Source of the DNA: Paenibacillus mesophilus
GTDB taxonomy: Bacteria; Bacillota; Bacilli; Paenibacillales; NBRC-103111
DNA length: 64,000 bases
Assembly: GCF_005938385.1 (NCBI RefSeq)
Contig: NZ_VCRA01000022.1
Span: forward strand, 1-64,000
Reading direction: 5' to 3'
Shown: piece by piece, positions 7,511 to 16,413 of the stretch
How positions within the stretch are numbered: position 1 is the first letter of the stretch
Layout: each line of letters opens with the position of its first letter
Notes under the pieces: model-generated
Seen by the model: the letters and a program-made list of their open reading frames with translations, nothing else
The model's database searches: none
What the model was told of the DNA's origin: nothing
Program-made: the position numbers and the translations under genes

Positions 7511-9769
7511 CTACAGCGCGTCCGGGCTCTCCTTGCGGAAGTTGCCGGGCGTCGTGCCGGTATGCTTCTTGAACGCGCGGATGAACGACAAGGCGTTCAT
7601 ATACCCGACCATCTCGGCGATATCTTGAACCGGGGCCGATGTTTCCCGCAGCAGCTCCACCGCTTTATCCATCCGGATCTGGGTTACATAATCGAGAAAC
7701 TTGACTCCGAACGATTCCTTGAATACCCGGCTGAAGTAGCTGGCATTGTAGCCGAACTCCCCGCTCACCTGGGCAAGCGAAAGCTCCGGGTCGCCGTACC
7801 GCTCGTCGATGTACGCTTTGACGTTTTGCAGCGTCTGGTGCGCGCTTCTCGCTTCGCGAATCGCTTTCATCTGCCTGTACGCTTCGTGCAGCAGCGCATC
7901 CAGCTCGGCATACATGTCGTCTAGCGTCTCGTGCCGCTCCATAACCCCGTCCAGCCGTCGGCCGAATCCTTTGTACCAGATGTCCTGAAACTCGCCGGGC
8001 AGCTCCATCATTTCCCGGTGCAGATGGACGGTCAGCATGTTGAACAGATGGAACAAATCGTCGCGCGTAAAGAGAGCCTCCCTTACGGATCGGTACAGCT
8101 CGTTCAGCCGTTCGGCCCAATCCGGATCGCCCGACCGGAACGCTTGGCAGATGAGGCGTATATCTTGCAGCCGTTTGAACATTTCGCCATGCGGCTGCGC
8201 CACATCGGCCGGAACGATCAGCCGGTTCGTCCCGAGGGAGGATTTGTAGCCGAGCATCTGCTGCGCTTTCCGGTACGAGTCGGGCAGCCCGGTCAGCTCT
8301 TCGCAGCAGCTTCCGATGCTCGCCGTCACCGTAAATGACAAATTCATCTCGATCCAGGCACGCAATTTCTCCAGCACTTCGACGGCCGCGCTCTCCGGCT
8401 TGTCCGATTCGCTCAAGCGGAAAATGAATCCCATCTGATGGGGGCTCACCCATTCCGAGCAGTGCCGGACCGAAGCGCTCTCCGCAATCTCCTTGGCGAC
8501 ATTGCCGAGCACCTGCTTCAGCAATTGCTGATCTCTGCGGTCATACTTGCCGGCGAACTCGTGGAACTGGTCGATCTCGATCAGAGCGGCCATCGCGCCG
8601 CCCGTCGGGGCCCCGAGCCCGAGCAGCGCAAGCTCCGACTGCGCCGTACGTTCCGCCCGCCCGGCGTAATCCTCGTCCTCGAGCAGATGCAGGAAGACGT
8701 GCCTTTTCCGGTAAACGATATTTTCCTCATTCTGAACTTGCATCAGGCTGTGCTGGTCGAGCAATTGTTCGATCGCGGCTTCGATATATTTGAACTCGTC
8801 CGTCTTCTCTTCGAGACGCAGCCGCTCGGATTTTTGCCGGGCAAAAGCTTCGATTCGGCTCGCGACGCTCTCGATCGGCCGGAAATTGCGCCTCGTTACA
8901 TAGAACAGCCACACCGCCCCCAACACGATCACCGCGAAGCCGAACGAGATCCAGACGTAGAACAAGGACGAAACCCAGTCCAGTATGCTCGAGTTGTATA
9001 TTCCGCTCCGTACCGACCAGCCGGTGTATTCTGAGCGCACGAACGAAAGCTCCTTGCCGGGATCGGGAGTTTCCCCTTTGCCGTCTTCGGCGTCCGCCAG
9101 CCGTTTGGAGGCGATCAGCTTGCCGCCGCCGTCGACCAGCTCGACGAAGTTCAGCTTCGACTCGGACATTTTCGCGATCATGTCGCTCAAGCTTTCGGTG
9201 CTCACATGGATCACGAGGAGGCTGCGGTCCGAGAAGCCGGCGATTTTGACGAGACTGACGACCGGCACTCCCTTGGAATCGGGCAGCTCCGCATATGTCC
9301 GCTTCGTTTCCCAACGAAACGGCGTCAAGGCGGATATATTCGCCCCGATAAACTGCTTGTCGCCGAACTGGTCGAGCGGGACTAGCGAAGACGGAGTCAG
9401 CACCTTCGCATCCGAGGTCCGGTACAAATAGATCGAATGCAGGATCGGGTGCTTCCGCATCATTTCGTTCAGTGCCGCGGCCGCCTCGTAGTCCGTCTGC
9501 TGTCTGTCCGAAGCCGGTACCGGCAAGAAAAACGATTTGATCGCATCGTTGCCGCGCATTTCATTGCCGATCCATTCATCCAGACTGCGCAGCGCATCGT
9601 CGATCGTCTGGCTGATGTTGTGGGAGAGCAGCATATTCGCTTTCGAGGCGGAACGCTGCGACATTTCGCTGAGCGACAGGTAGGCAAGCAGCAGCAGCGT
9701 CAGGCTGATGACGAAGAAAACGGGCAAATAGGATAGAAGCAGCCGCTGAAATCCGCTCTTTTTTCTCAT
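7511..9769 (-). CDS. Membrane-anchored AraC-family transcriptional regulator
   Basis: About 752 residues. A transmembrane helix at about 10-32 is followed by a Cache-like extracytoplasmic sensor, a second helix near 280-300, a HAMP-like linker, a central region, and a C-terminal AraC DNA-binding domain (about 650-745) with two helix-turn-helix units, including SLAQVSGEFGYNASYFSRVF. Such proteins usually sense an extracellular glycan or a binding protein and activate the adjacent importer. The ATG at 9769 is preceded by a GGGGGG-rich ribosome site; an upstream in-frame start 30 bases earlier is less well placed. It lies immediately upstream of, and in the same direction as, the sugar operon, which is its likely target. 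Confidence 0.9.
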   Translation of the reverse strand: MRKKSGFQRLLLSYLPVFFVISLTLLLLAYLSLSEMSQRSASKANMLLSHNISQTIDDALRSLDEWIGNEMRGNDAIKSFFLPVPASDRQQTDYEAAAALNEMMRKHPILHSIYLYRTSDAKVLTPSSLVPLDQFGDKQFIGANISALTPFRWETKRTYAELPDSKGVPVVSLVKIAGFSDRSLLVIHVSTESLSDMIAKMSESKLNFVELVDGGGKLIASKRLADAEDGKGETPDPGKELSFVRSEYTGWSVRSGIYNSSILDWVSSLFYVWISFGFAVIVLGAVWLFYVTRRNFRPIESVASRIEAFARQKSERLRLEEKTDEFKYIEAAIEQLLDQHSLMQVQNEENIVYRKRHVFLHLLEDEDYAGRAERTAQSELALLGLGAPTGGAMAALIEIDQFHEFAGKYDRRDQQLLKQVLGNVAKEIAESASVRHCSEWVSPHQMGFIFRLSESDKPESAAVEVLEKLRAWIEMNLSFTVTASIGSCCEELTGLPDSYRKAQQMLGYKSSLGTNRLIVPADVAQPHGEMFKRLQDIRLICQAFRSGDPDWAERLNELYRSVREALFTRDDLFHLFNMLTVHLHREMMELPGEFQDIWYKGFGRRLDGVMERHETLDDMYAELDALLHEAYRQMKAIREARSAHQTLQNVKAYIDERYGDPELSLAQVSGEFGYNASYFSRVFKESFGVKFLDYVTQIRMDKAVELLRETSAPVQDIAEMVGYMNALSFIRAFKKHTGTTPGNFRKESPDAL

Positions 9770-9828
9770 CGTGTCCCCCCGCTCCTTAATGGCTTGCATG
9801 GCAAAATTGTACCCTTGTTGCCGTGGTT

Positions 9829-9843
9829 ATGTAAACGTTTTTC
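9829..9843. promoter_or_regulatory. cre/LacI-type operator-like site
   Basis: ATGTAAACGTTTTTC closely resembles a catabolite-responsive element (WTGWAARCGYWWWCW) and the LacI-type sites found around 55.1-56.7 kb. It lies about 60 bp upstream of the AraC-type sensor start and would suit carbon catabolite control of this locus. Confidence 0.45.
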
Positions 9844-9999
9844 CGTAAAGGCGGCAGGGCAACTGCATTAGACATCATAGGGGGTGCGGAGGATTCCTCC
9901 ATAGGCGCGGATAGCGGGAGTCAGTTGGCACTACATGCTCGTGGAGCCATCTATTGCCGGAACGAACGCCCCTCTCTTAGGTGAGCGAACTGGAAAACA

Positions 10000-10154
10000 G
10001 AGACTGTCAATTAACTGGCGAGTTTTGGATTTAAATTCCAATCGTTGAATCCTTATCAATCAAGGAGTTTAAAACAAGCTGTCTGAGCAGAAGAAGGTAT
10101 CTTTTCACTTGGAACGGCGTGTTCTCGCTTCGCTAGCAGTTAATCGACAGTCTC
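10000..10154 (+). mobile_element. MITE-like element, copy 1 (internally deleted)
   Basis: The termini are GAGACTGTCAATTAACT and, inverted, AGTTAATCGACAGTCTC. The flanks at 9995-9999 and 10155-10159 are both AAACA, a 5-bp target duplication. The interior shares GCGAGTTTTGGATTTAA and TTTAAAACAAGCTGTCTGA with the longer copy at 47544-47774 but lacks two segments of that copy. It has no coding capacity. Confidence 0.8.
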
Positions 10155-10194
10155 AAACATGCATGTAAATTCGGCGAAAAAGGTCCGTTGCCAT

Positions 10195-10353
10195 GTTTTA
10201 CTGGAAAACCTGCAGCTATTTCCCCGCAATGACGGCGATCGGCGTCGATTCGGGAGAATTTACTGTACTGTTTCCATCTGATGAACGATACATGCGCCGA
10301 TTTCCCGAGAATAACTGCATCTTTTCCATTTGACGACGGGAGGGAAAAGATAG
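10195..10353. repeat. Spaced-palindrome array 1
   Basis: Imperfect palindromes start near 10195, 10256 and 10308, that is 61 and 52 bp apart. Each contains a variant of TARCTG and TTTCCA arms, for example AATAACTGCATCTTTTCCAT. A fourth half-unit lies near 10343. The array is homologous to the one at 47415-47543, including the spacers. The rest of 9770-10537 holds no gene. Confidence 0.7.
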
Positions 10354-10470
10354 CCGCGCGAGCAGACTTCTCTCCCGCACATCGGCTGATCGTTCTGTCC
10401 TGCAGCCTCTTCACGGGCTGACGTGAAATTGCCCTTGGTTTAAAACGTGCAGGGGCGGCATGCAAATCGG

Positions 10471-10500
10471 TTGTTCCTTTTACGGACAAATCCGTATAAC
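10471..10500 (+). promoter_or_regulatory. Candidate promoter of the orphan binding-protein gene
   Basis: TTGTTC and TATAAC are separated by 18 bases and end 37 bp upstream of the TTG start at 10538. The spacer contains the small palindrome ACGGACAAATCCGT. This is a reasonable sigma-A-type match but unproven. Confidence 0.4.
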
Positions 10501-10537
10501 ATAGAAGCTACACCGGTAAGACAAGGGGGCGAATACG

Positions 10538-12115
10538 TTGAAATACGTCAAGCGGGGATCTATTCTGTTTCTGGTCATCCTGTGCTGCGCCGCGATCGGC
10601 TATATCGGATGGAACCGCTACGAACGGGACGCCTCCGCCGACCGGGCGGCCCGGGATGCGGGCAGCCGTATGCAGCTGAGCCTGTTCATCAGCGGACCGT
10701 CCTCTTCGCGCCTCCCCGATCCCGGGAACGATTTCGTCCGCAAGGCGATCGAATCGAAATTCGATGTGAGCCTCAAGGTGTCGTTCATGGAGCCGGGCGA
10801 GGCGTACGAGGCGAAGATAGCCGATCTGCTCGCCGCCAACGATCCGCCGGACATGTGGCTCCAGCTTAGTCCGGACGGCGGCGCGAAGCAAGCGCTCGAT
10901 AATGTGCTCGCGGACATGACTTATTTCGTCACGCCGAAGACGATGCCGAACTATTTCACCTACTGGATGAACGAGAAAGAATTGAAAGAATACCAGCTTC
11001 ACAACAAATTCGTCCGCGCGCCGATTCCTTACGACAAGAAATCGTACCGCGCCTACTATATCCGCAAAGATTGGCTGCAGAGGCTCGGCTTGGCCGTCCC
11101 CCGCACCTACGACGAATATGTCGCCGTGCTGAAAGCGTTCACGTTCGGCGATCCGGACGGCAACGGCAAGAACGACACGTATGGCTTTACCGTATCCGGC
11201 AACGGCTCCTCCTTGTCGCTCGACTGGCCGGAGTTCGTAAAGAACGGCCTGCTGTATCCCGCCTACTTCGAGAACGACAGGCTGATCGACATGCAGAGCG
11301 ATCCGCTTATCCAGCAGACGGTGACGGATATTTTGAATGTGAGCCGCGGCGGTCTCGTCGACCCGGACTGGTTTCTGAATAAAGGACAGCAGCATATCGA
11401 CAAGGCGGTGCAAGGAAAAGCAGGCATCGTGCTCGGCCATTCCGCCGACTTCGCGCTGGACGCCAATCCGGAGAGCATTCAGACAAGAGGCAGGCAGGTC
11501 AATCCCCAAGCGGATTGGGTGCCGTTCAACCCATTCGGCGGCCTGCCACTGTGCGCCGCTCCTACGCCGGACTATCCGTTCGTCTACTCGAACAACGCGG
11601 CGGGCTTGAATCAAGAGAAGCTGAAGCGGATGACCGAAATTCTCGATTGGCTCGCCGGAGCGGAAGGGTTTCTGCTGACCCATTACGGGCTGGAGCACGA
11701 GCACTATACGCGGAAGGGCAACACGATTACGCTCTACCCCGACAAAATCGAGGCGGACATCGTGAAGAAAGGGGATTTTCTGAAAATTTGGGACTTCTTC
11801 ACCCCGAACACGCCGGACGTGCTCGGCCTGAAGGTGATCGACCCGCGCAGAACCGTTCGCGATCAAGTCGTCCTCGACACCGTCACCTCGATTCCGGTGC
11901 TCGAAGGACTCGGCACGACGCTAACCCCGCCGCTCGGCATCAATGTGGAGGCGATGCGCGCCAAGCAGAACGAGCTGCTCGTCAAAATGATGTTCTCGGA
12001 CAAATCTTCCGCCCGCTGGCCCGAATACCGGCGTCTGTTGATGGAGCAGTATAACGGGGACGCCATATTCAAGCAATACGAGGAGAAAATCCGGGCGGCG
12101 CGAGGCGGCCGCTAG
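10538..12115 (+). CDS. Orphan extracellular solute-binding protein, membrane-anchored
   Basis: 525 residues. An uncleaved-looking hydrophobic N-terminus (about residues 8-25) contains CCAAIGYIGW rather than a strict lipobox, so anchoring may be by helix or lipid. The body has the Lpl/Ytc-type binding-protein features: an IESKFDVSLKV segment, a PPDMWLQLS segment, the RKDWLQRLGL motif and a DPDGNGKNDTYGF calcium-like turn shared with this family. The TTG start has AAGGGGG 8 bases upstream. No permease or regulator adjoins it. It may serve one of the importers in trans or act as a ligand sensor. Confidence 0.85.
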   Translation: MKYVKRGSILFLVILCCAAIGYIGWNRYERDASADRAARDAGSRMQLSLFISGPSSSRLPDPGNDFVRKAIESKFDVSLKVSFMEPGEAYEAKIADLLAANDPPDMWLQLSPDGGAKQALDNVLADMTYFVTPKTMPNYFTYWMNEKELKEYQLHNKFVRAPIPYDKKSYRAYYIRKDWLQRLGLAVPRTYDEYVAVLKAFTFGDPDGNGKNDTYGFTVSGNGSSLSLDWPEFVKNGLLYPAYFENDRLIDMQSDPLIQQTVTDILNVSRGGLVDPDWFLNKGQQHIDKAVQGKAGIVLGHSADFALDANPESIQTRGRQVNPQADWVPFNPFGGLPLCAAPTPDYPFVYSNNAAGLNQEKLKRMTEILDWLAGAEGFLLTHYGLEHEHYTRKGNTITLYPDKIEADIVKKGDFLKIWDFFTPNTPDVLGLKVIDPRRTVRDQVVLDTVTSIPVLEGLGTTLTPPLGINVEAMRAKQNELLVKMMFSDKSSARWPEYRRLLMEQYNGDAIFKQYEEKIRAARGGR

Positions 12116-12150
12116 CATTCGGATTACCCGCTCCGCCGCGGATAATGCAG

Positions 12151-12579
12151 CTATAAGCCCGGATCGGCTCTCCCGCGCGCATCTTGCTTTGGACGTCTTC
12201 CGGGCAAGAACAGCAGGAAGCAAGCGATGCCGGCCGTATCGATCATCATATCGGACAGCCTGCCGTCCCTGGCGAAATGGAGCTGCATCATTTCCGTCAG
12301 TACGGCATATAGCACTGCAACGGCAAAGCTTGCTTTCCGGCCGCCGCCAAGCCGAACAAACAGCACGGCAAACAGGCCGAACGATACAAAGTGCCCGACT
12401 TTGCGCACGATCATTTCCATACTCGCGTAGTCGGTCTTGAACGATAACAGCTCGGAGTAATCCGGCGAACCGACCCACTGAAAGCTTAACGGCCGGTTAT
12501 GCATCCAGAAGCCGGAGTCCGAGGCGCACGTCAGCACAAAAATAGCGGCCGCCCATGCGATCCAAACAAAAAGTCTCAT
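12151..12579 (-). CDS. VanZ-like membrane protein
   Basis: 142 residues with about four hydrophobic segments. The VanZ-family signature is visible as KVGHFVSFGLFAVLF near 60-75, then LTEMMQLHFARDGRLSDMM with the family's conserved E..Q...R...D pattern, and a final helix. VanZ itself gives low-level teicoplanin resistance, but most chromosomal VanZ-like proteins have no known role. The start has AGAGGTGACG upstream. It is convergent with the binding-protein gene and divergent from the ileS leader. The name does not imply glycopeptide resistance here. Confidence 0.85.
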   Translation of the reverse strand: MRLFVWIAWAAAIFVLTCASDSGFWMHNRPLSFQWVGSPDYSELLSFKTDYASMEMIVRKVGHFVSFGLFAVLFVRLGGGRKASFAVAVLYAVLTEMMQLHFARDGRLSDMMIDTAGIACFLLFLPGRRPKQDARGRADPGL

Positions 12580-12680
12580 ACGTCACCTCTGCCAAGCATC
12601 TGTAGTAGCCAGCATTTCCAGGCTGCACGGATTTCAGACGCTTCGCGGGCTCAAGCATGCTTAACGGCACATTCGGCCGA

Positions 12681-12709
12681 TTGACTTTCGTTCGCGGTTC
12701 GTGTATAAA
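12681..12709 (+). promoter_or_regulatory. Sigma-A-type promoter of the ileS T-box leader
   Basis: A near-consensus promoter, TTGACT, 17 bases, TATAAA, gives a start near 12716 at the beginning of the T-box leader. Confidence 0.8.
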
Positions 12710-12715
12710 GGATGT

Positions 12716-13017
12716 AAAATGTATACGTTATGCACATTCATTGACGAGAACGAGTACGCTGCTTGCTTGATCCCCAGAGAGTCGGCCATCCGCTGCAAAG
12801 CCGACGTTCGAGACGCAGACGGAAATCATCTCCGAGAAGGAAGGCCGAACATTGCCAGTAAGCCGACCCGGGAGCCCGCCGTTACAAGGGACGCGTACGA
12901 TGACCGTACGTGGCAGAGGTGCCGCGGCATTCCGATCTATACTGACCGGAAGCGTCTTGCGGAACGAGGGTGGTAGCGCGAGAGTATCTCGTCCCTTACG
13001 GGGACGGGATTTTTTTG
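12716..13017 (+). promoter_or_regulatory. T-box riboswitch (tRNA-Ile sensing) with terminator
   Basis: Leader RNA ahead of isoleucyl-tRNA synthetase. The T-box itself is visible as GAGGGTGGTAGCGCG at about 12966-12980. It is followed by the intrinsic terminator CGTCCC, loop, GGGACGGG and a T-run at 12990-13017. A Stem III-like segment with CCGGGAGCCCG precedes GTTAC. An ATC triplet in ACGGAAATCATC at 12825-12827 is the likely specifier codon, matching isoleucine. Uncharged tRNA-Ile would pair with the T-box and favour read-through into ileS. Confidence 0.92.
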
Positions 13018-13027
13018 TTTTAACGGC

Positions 13028-13217
13028 GATTAGCGGAACTCTGTTCCGTTAATCCTTGTATTTCTCGTTATCTTCCAAAAATAGCGGAACCAAGCTCCGT
13101 TATTTCGAACATTTCATGGAAAATCCGTACAAGCAGCGTGACATAGCGGAAGCAAATTCCGTTATTTTGGAATCAGCCTTTATTTTCGCCGCCATAACGT
13201 ACTTCTGTTCCGCCAAT
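13028..13217. repeat. Spaced-palindrome array 2 in the ileS leader
   Basis: Four palindromes start near 13028, 13081, 13142 and 13194 (spacings about 53, 61 and 52). Units include TAGCGGAACTCTGTTCCGTTA, one base longer than quoted elsewhere, and AGCGGAACCAAGCTCCGTT. Arms GCGGAA and TTCCGT are kept while loops differ. It lies between the T-box terminator and the ileS start codon, so it would be in the read-through mRNA. Confidence 0.75.
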
Positions 13218-13240
13218 CGTACCGAAGGAAGGGTTTGAAC

Positions 13241-16200
13241 ATGATGAGAAAAGTCGATGTCAAAGAAAAGCCGAGAGCCCGCGAGCTGCGCGTCCTCGGA
13301 CAATGGAAGCAGGACGATACGTTCCGCCGGTCGATCGCGAACCGCGAAGGCAAGCCGAACTTCGTCTTCTACGAAGGTCCTCCGACCGCCAACGGCAAGC
13401 CCCATATCGGGCACGTGCTCGGGCGCGTCATCAAAGACTTCATCTGCCGTTACAAAACGATGTCCGGCTACCGCGTCATCCGCAAAGCCGGCTGGGATAC
13501 GCACGGTCTCCCGGTCGAGCTCGGCGTCGAGAAGCAGCTCGGCATCTCCGGCAAGCAGGAGATTGAGAAATACGGCGTGTCCGAATTCGTCGAGGCTTGC
13601 AAAGCGAGCGTATTCGAATACGAGCGGCAGTGGCGCGAGCTGACTGAAGCGATCGCCTACTGGACCGACATGGATAATCCGTACATTACGCTGACGAACG
13701 ACTATATCGAGAGCGTCTGGAACATTTTGTCCGACATCCATAAGAAAGGCTTGCTGTATAAAGGCCACCGGGTAAGCCCGTACTGCCCGTGCTGCCAGAC
13801 GACGCTCAGCTCCCACGAAGTAGCCCAAGGCTACGAGGACGTGAAAGATTTGAGCGCCACCGTCAAATTCAGAAGCGCCGCTGCCGACGAGTCGTTCCTC
13901 GCCTGGACGACGACGCCTTGGACGCTGCCGGCCAACGTCGCCCTGGCCGTCAACAAAGACATCGACTATGTGAAAGTGAAGCAGGACGGCGAAGTGTTCA
14001 TCGTGGCGAAAAATCTCGTGGACAAGGTGATGAAGGAAGGCAGCGAGATTTTGTCCGAGCATAAAGGCTCGGAGTTCGTCGGCACGTCGTACAAGCCGCC
14101 GTTCGACTATATCAGTGTAAACAAAGGGCATATCGTCGTGGACGCCGATTACGTCAGCGATACGAGCGGTACCGGTATCGTTCATACCGCCCCCGCCCAC
14201 GGGGAAGACGACTATCGCACAACCCGCCAGCATGAGCTGGATTTCGTGAGCGTAGTCGACTTGGCCGGGAAATATACCGATCAAATTACCGAGTTCGCCG
14301 GACGCTTCGTCAAAGATTGCGACGTCGATATCGTGAAGAGCTTGTCCGAGCGCGGCCTGCTGTTCGCCAAGGAGCGTTACGAGCATAGCTATCCGTTCTG
14401 CTGGCGGTGCAAATCCCCGCTTCTTTATTACGCGATGGAAAGCTGGTTTATCCGCACGACCGCGGTGAAGCAGCAGCTGATCGACAACAACAACAAAGTC
14501 GACTGGTATCCGGGCCATATCCGCGAAGGCCGGTTCGGCAAGTTCCTCGAGGAGCTCGTCGATTGGAACATCAGCCGCAACCGGTACTGGGGTACGCCGC
14601 TTAACGTATGGGTTTGCGGAGATTGCCGGACGGAGTTCTCGCCGGGAAGCCGCCAGGAGCTGCGCGATAGAGTGGTCGGCACGATCGATCCGGACCTGGA
14701 GCTGCACAAGCCTTACGTGGACCACGTCCAAGTGCGCTGCTCCTGCGGCGGCACGATGGAGCGGACGCCGGAAGTGATCGACGTCTGGTTCGACAGCGGC
14801 TCGATGCCGTTCGCCCAATACCACCATCCGTTCGGCGACGAGAAGACGTTCCGGGAGCAGTATCCGGCAGACATTATTTGCGAAGGCATCGACCAGACGC
14901 GCGGCTGGTTCTTCAGCTTGCTGGCCGTATCGACGCTGTACAACGGCCAAGCGCCGTACAAGGCGGTGCTCTCTACCGGACACGTGCTCGACGAGCACGG
15001 GCAGAAGATGTCCAAGAGCAAAGGCAACGTCATCGATCCGTGGGACATTATCGAGCAGTTCGGCACGGACGCGTTCCGCTGGTCTTTGCTTGCCGATAGC
15101 GCGCCGTGGAACAGCAAACGGTTCTCGAAGCAAATCGTGGCGGAAGCGAAGTCGAAGGTCATCGATACGATCCATAACGCGCATGCATTCTATGCGCTGT
15201 ATGCCGTAATCGATCAATACCGGCCGGAAGATCATCCTGCGCGCACGTCCGAGAACGAGCTGGACTTGTGGATTTTGTCGCGGCTCCACAGCACGCTGCG
15301 CCAAGTCGAGAAAGGGCTCGAGCAGTACGACTTCCTCAATCCGGCGAAGCAGATCGAATCGTTCGTCGAGGAGATGAGCAACTGGTACATCCGCCGTTCG
15401 CGCGACCGTTTCTGGGGCGGGGAAATGACGGCCGACAAAGTGTCCGCCTACCAGACGCTGCGCGAGGTGCTGCTGACGCTGTCGCGGATGATCGCGCCGT
15501 ATGCGCCGCTTATCGCCGAGGACCTGTACGGCAACATGGGCGGAGAAGGCAGCGTCCATCTCGCCGACTATCCGAAGGCGAACGTGTCGCTGATCAACGC
15601 GCAGCTCGAGAGCGATATGGAGACGGCGCGGCAAATCGTCGAGCTTGCCCGCAGCGTCCGCAACGACACGGCGATCAAGACGCGCCAGCCTTTGTCCGAG
15701 CTGATCGTCTCGCTCGACCGCGAGTTCAACCTGGCCCGCTTCGAGCCGATTATCAAGGACGAGGTCAACGTCAAGCAAATCCGCGTGGAGCAAGGCGACG
15801 GCGGTTTCGTCGATTTCACCTTGAAGCTGAACCTGAAAACCGCGGGCAAAAAATACGGCAAATTCGTCGGGCCTGTGCAAGCGCACCTGAAGCAACTGCC
15901 CGCCGCCGAATCCAAGCAAGCGGTAGATAGCGGCTATCTAGATGTAACCGTCGACGGAGAAACGCTTCATATTACGATTGACGAGCTGCTCGTAGAGAAG
16001 CAGGCCAAACCGGGCTTCGCTTCGGCGTCCGGCAACCGTTTGACCGTCGCTCTGAACACGACGATTACGGAGGAGCTAGAGCAGGAAGGTCTCGTCCGCG
16101 AGGTCGTCCGCGCCATCCAGGACTACCGCAAGAAGCTCGACCTGCCGGTCGAGAAACGCGTCAACCTCGTGCTGGATGCGGAAGCCTCGCTGAAAGCGGC

Positions 16201-16324
16201 GATCGAGCGGTTCGATCACGTGCTTCAGGAGAACGTGCTTCTTGCCGGCGTGCGATATGCGAAGGAAGACGGAATGGAGATCGTTTCGATCGGGGAGAAA
16301 AGCCTCGGATTGAAGGTCGAATAG
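13241..16324 (+). CDS. ileS: Isoleucyl-tRNA synthetase, type 2
   Basis: About 1027 residues; charges tRNA-Ile with isoleucine in the cytosol. The class I signatures are intact: PHIGH near residue 54 and KMSKSKG near 588. The sequence GWDTHGLPVE, followed by GKQEIEKYG, and the eukaryote-like C-terminal half match the IleRS2 clade rather than the E. coli/B. subtilis IleRS1 form, which has GWDCHGLP. IleRS2 enzymes are known to be much less sensitive to pseudomonic acid (mupirocin). The ATG at 13241 has GAAGGAAGGG 7 bases upstream. Expression is controlled by the upstream T-box. Whether a second, IleRS1 gene exists cannot be told from this window. Confidence 0.95.
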   Translation: MMRKVDVKEKPRARELRVLGQWKQDDTFRRSIANREGKPNFVFYEGPPTANGKPHIGHVLGRVIKDFICRYKTMSGYRVIRKAGWDTHGLPVELGVEKQLGISGKQEIEKYGVSEFVEACKASVFEYERQWRELTEAIAYWTDMDNPYITLTNDYIESVWNILSDIHKKGLLYKGHRVSPYCPCCQTTLSSHEVAQGYEDVKDLSATVKFRSAAADESFLAWTTTPWTLPANVALAVNKDIDYVKVKQDGEVFIVAKNLVDKVMKEGSEILSEHKGSEFVGTSYKPPFDYISVNKGHIVVDADYVSDTSGTGIVHTAPAHGEDDYRTTRQHELDFVSVVDLAGKYTDQITEFAGRFVKDCDVDIVKSLSERGLLFAKERYEHSYPFCWRCKSPLLYYAMESWFIRTTAVKQQLIDNNNKVDWYPGHIREGRFGKFLEELVDWNISRNRYWGTPLNVWVCGDCRTEFSPGSRQELRDRVVGTIDPDLELHKPYVDHVQVRCSCGGTMERTPEVIDVWFDSGSMPFAQYHHPFGDEKTFREQYPADIICEGIDQTRGWFFSLLAVSTLYNGQAPYKAVLSTGHVLDEHGQKMSKSKGNVIDPWDIIEQFGTDAFRWSLLADSAPWNSKRFSKQIVAEAKSKVIDTIHNAHAFYALYAVIDQYRPEDHPARTSENELDLWILSRLHSTLRQVEKGLEQYDFLNPAKQIESFVEEMSNWYIRRSRDRFWGGEMTADKVSAYQTLREVLLTLSRMIAPYAPLIAEDLYGNMGGEGSVHLADYPKANVSLINAQLESDMETARQIVELARSVRNDTAIKTRQPLSELIVSLDREFNLARFEPIIKDEVNVKQIRVEQGDGGFVDFTLKLNLKTAGKKYGKFVGPVQAHLKQLPAAESKQAVDSGYLDVTVDGETLHITIDELLVEKQAKPGFASASGNRLTVALNTTITEELEQEGLVREVVRAIQDYRKKLDLPVEKRVNLVLDAEASLKAAIERFDHVLQENVLLAGVRYAKEDGMEIVSIGEKSLGLKVE

Positions 16325-16340
16325 CTGATCGTAGCGGATC

Positions 16341-16393
16341 AAAACAAACGGCAGTCCGGACCTTGTACAAGGTCTCGGGCTGCCGTTTGTTTT
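16341..16393 (+). terminator. ileS terminator
   Basis: A long hairpin with arms AAACAAACGGCAG and CTGCCGTTTGTTT and an inner ACCTTGTACAAGGT stem, ending in a T-rich stretch, just after the ileS stop. It could also serve the convergent minus-strand gene. Confidence 0.88.
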
Positions 16394-16413
16394 GGGGTGT
16401 TTCGCTTAATCGG

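Noticed and set aside
12151..12579. Glycopeptide resistance gene vanZ
   Set aside because: Only the VanZ-like fold is visible, and there are no van cluster genes around it.
12701..13052. Short plus-strand frames in the ileS leader
   Set aside because: They lie within the T-box RNA and are explained by its conserved structure.
13028..13217. Possible CRISPR array
   Set aside because: The repeated units are palindromic with changing loops, the spacers are of two fixed lengths and partly conserved between loci, and no cas genes are present.
13100..15919. A 939-codon open frame antisense to ileS
   Set aside because: It mirrors ileS codon by codon, has no ribosome site and low-complexity Arg/Val-rich sequence. 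Long antisense frames are expected in GC-rich coding DNA.
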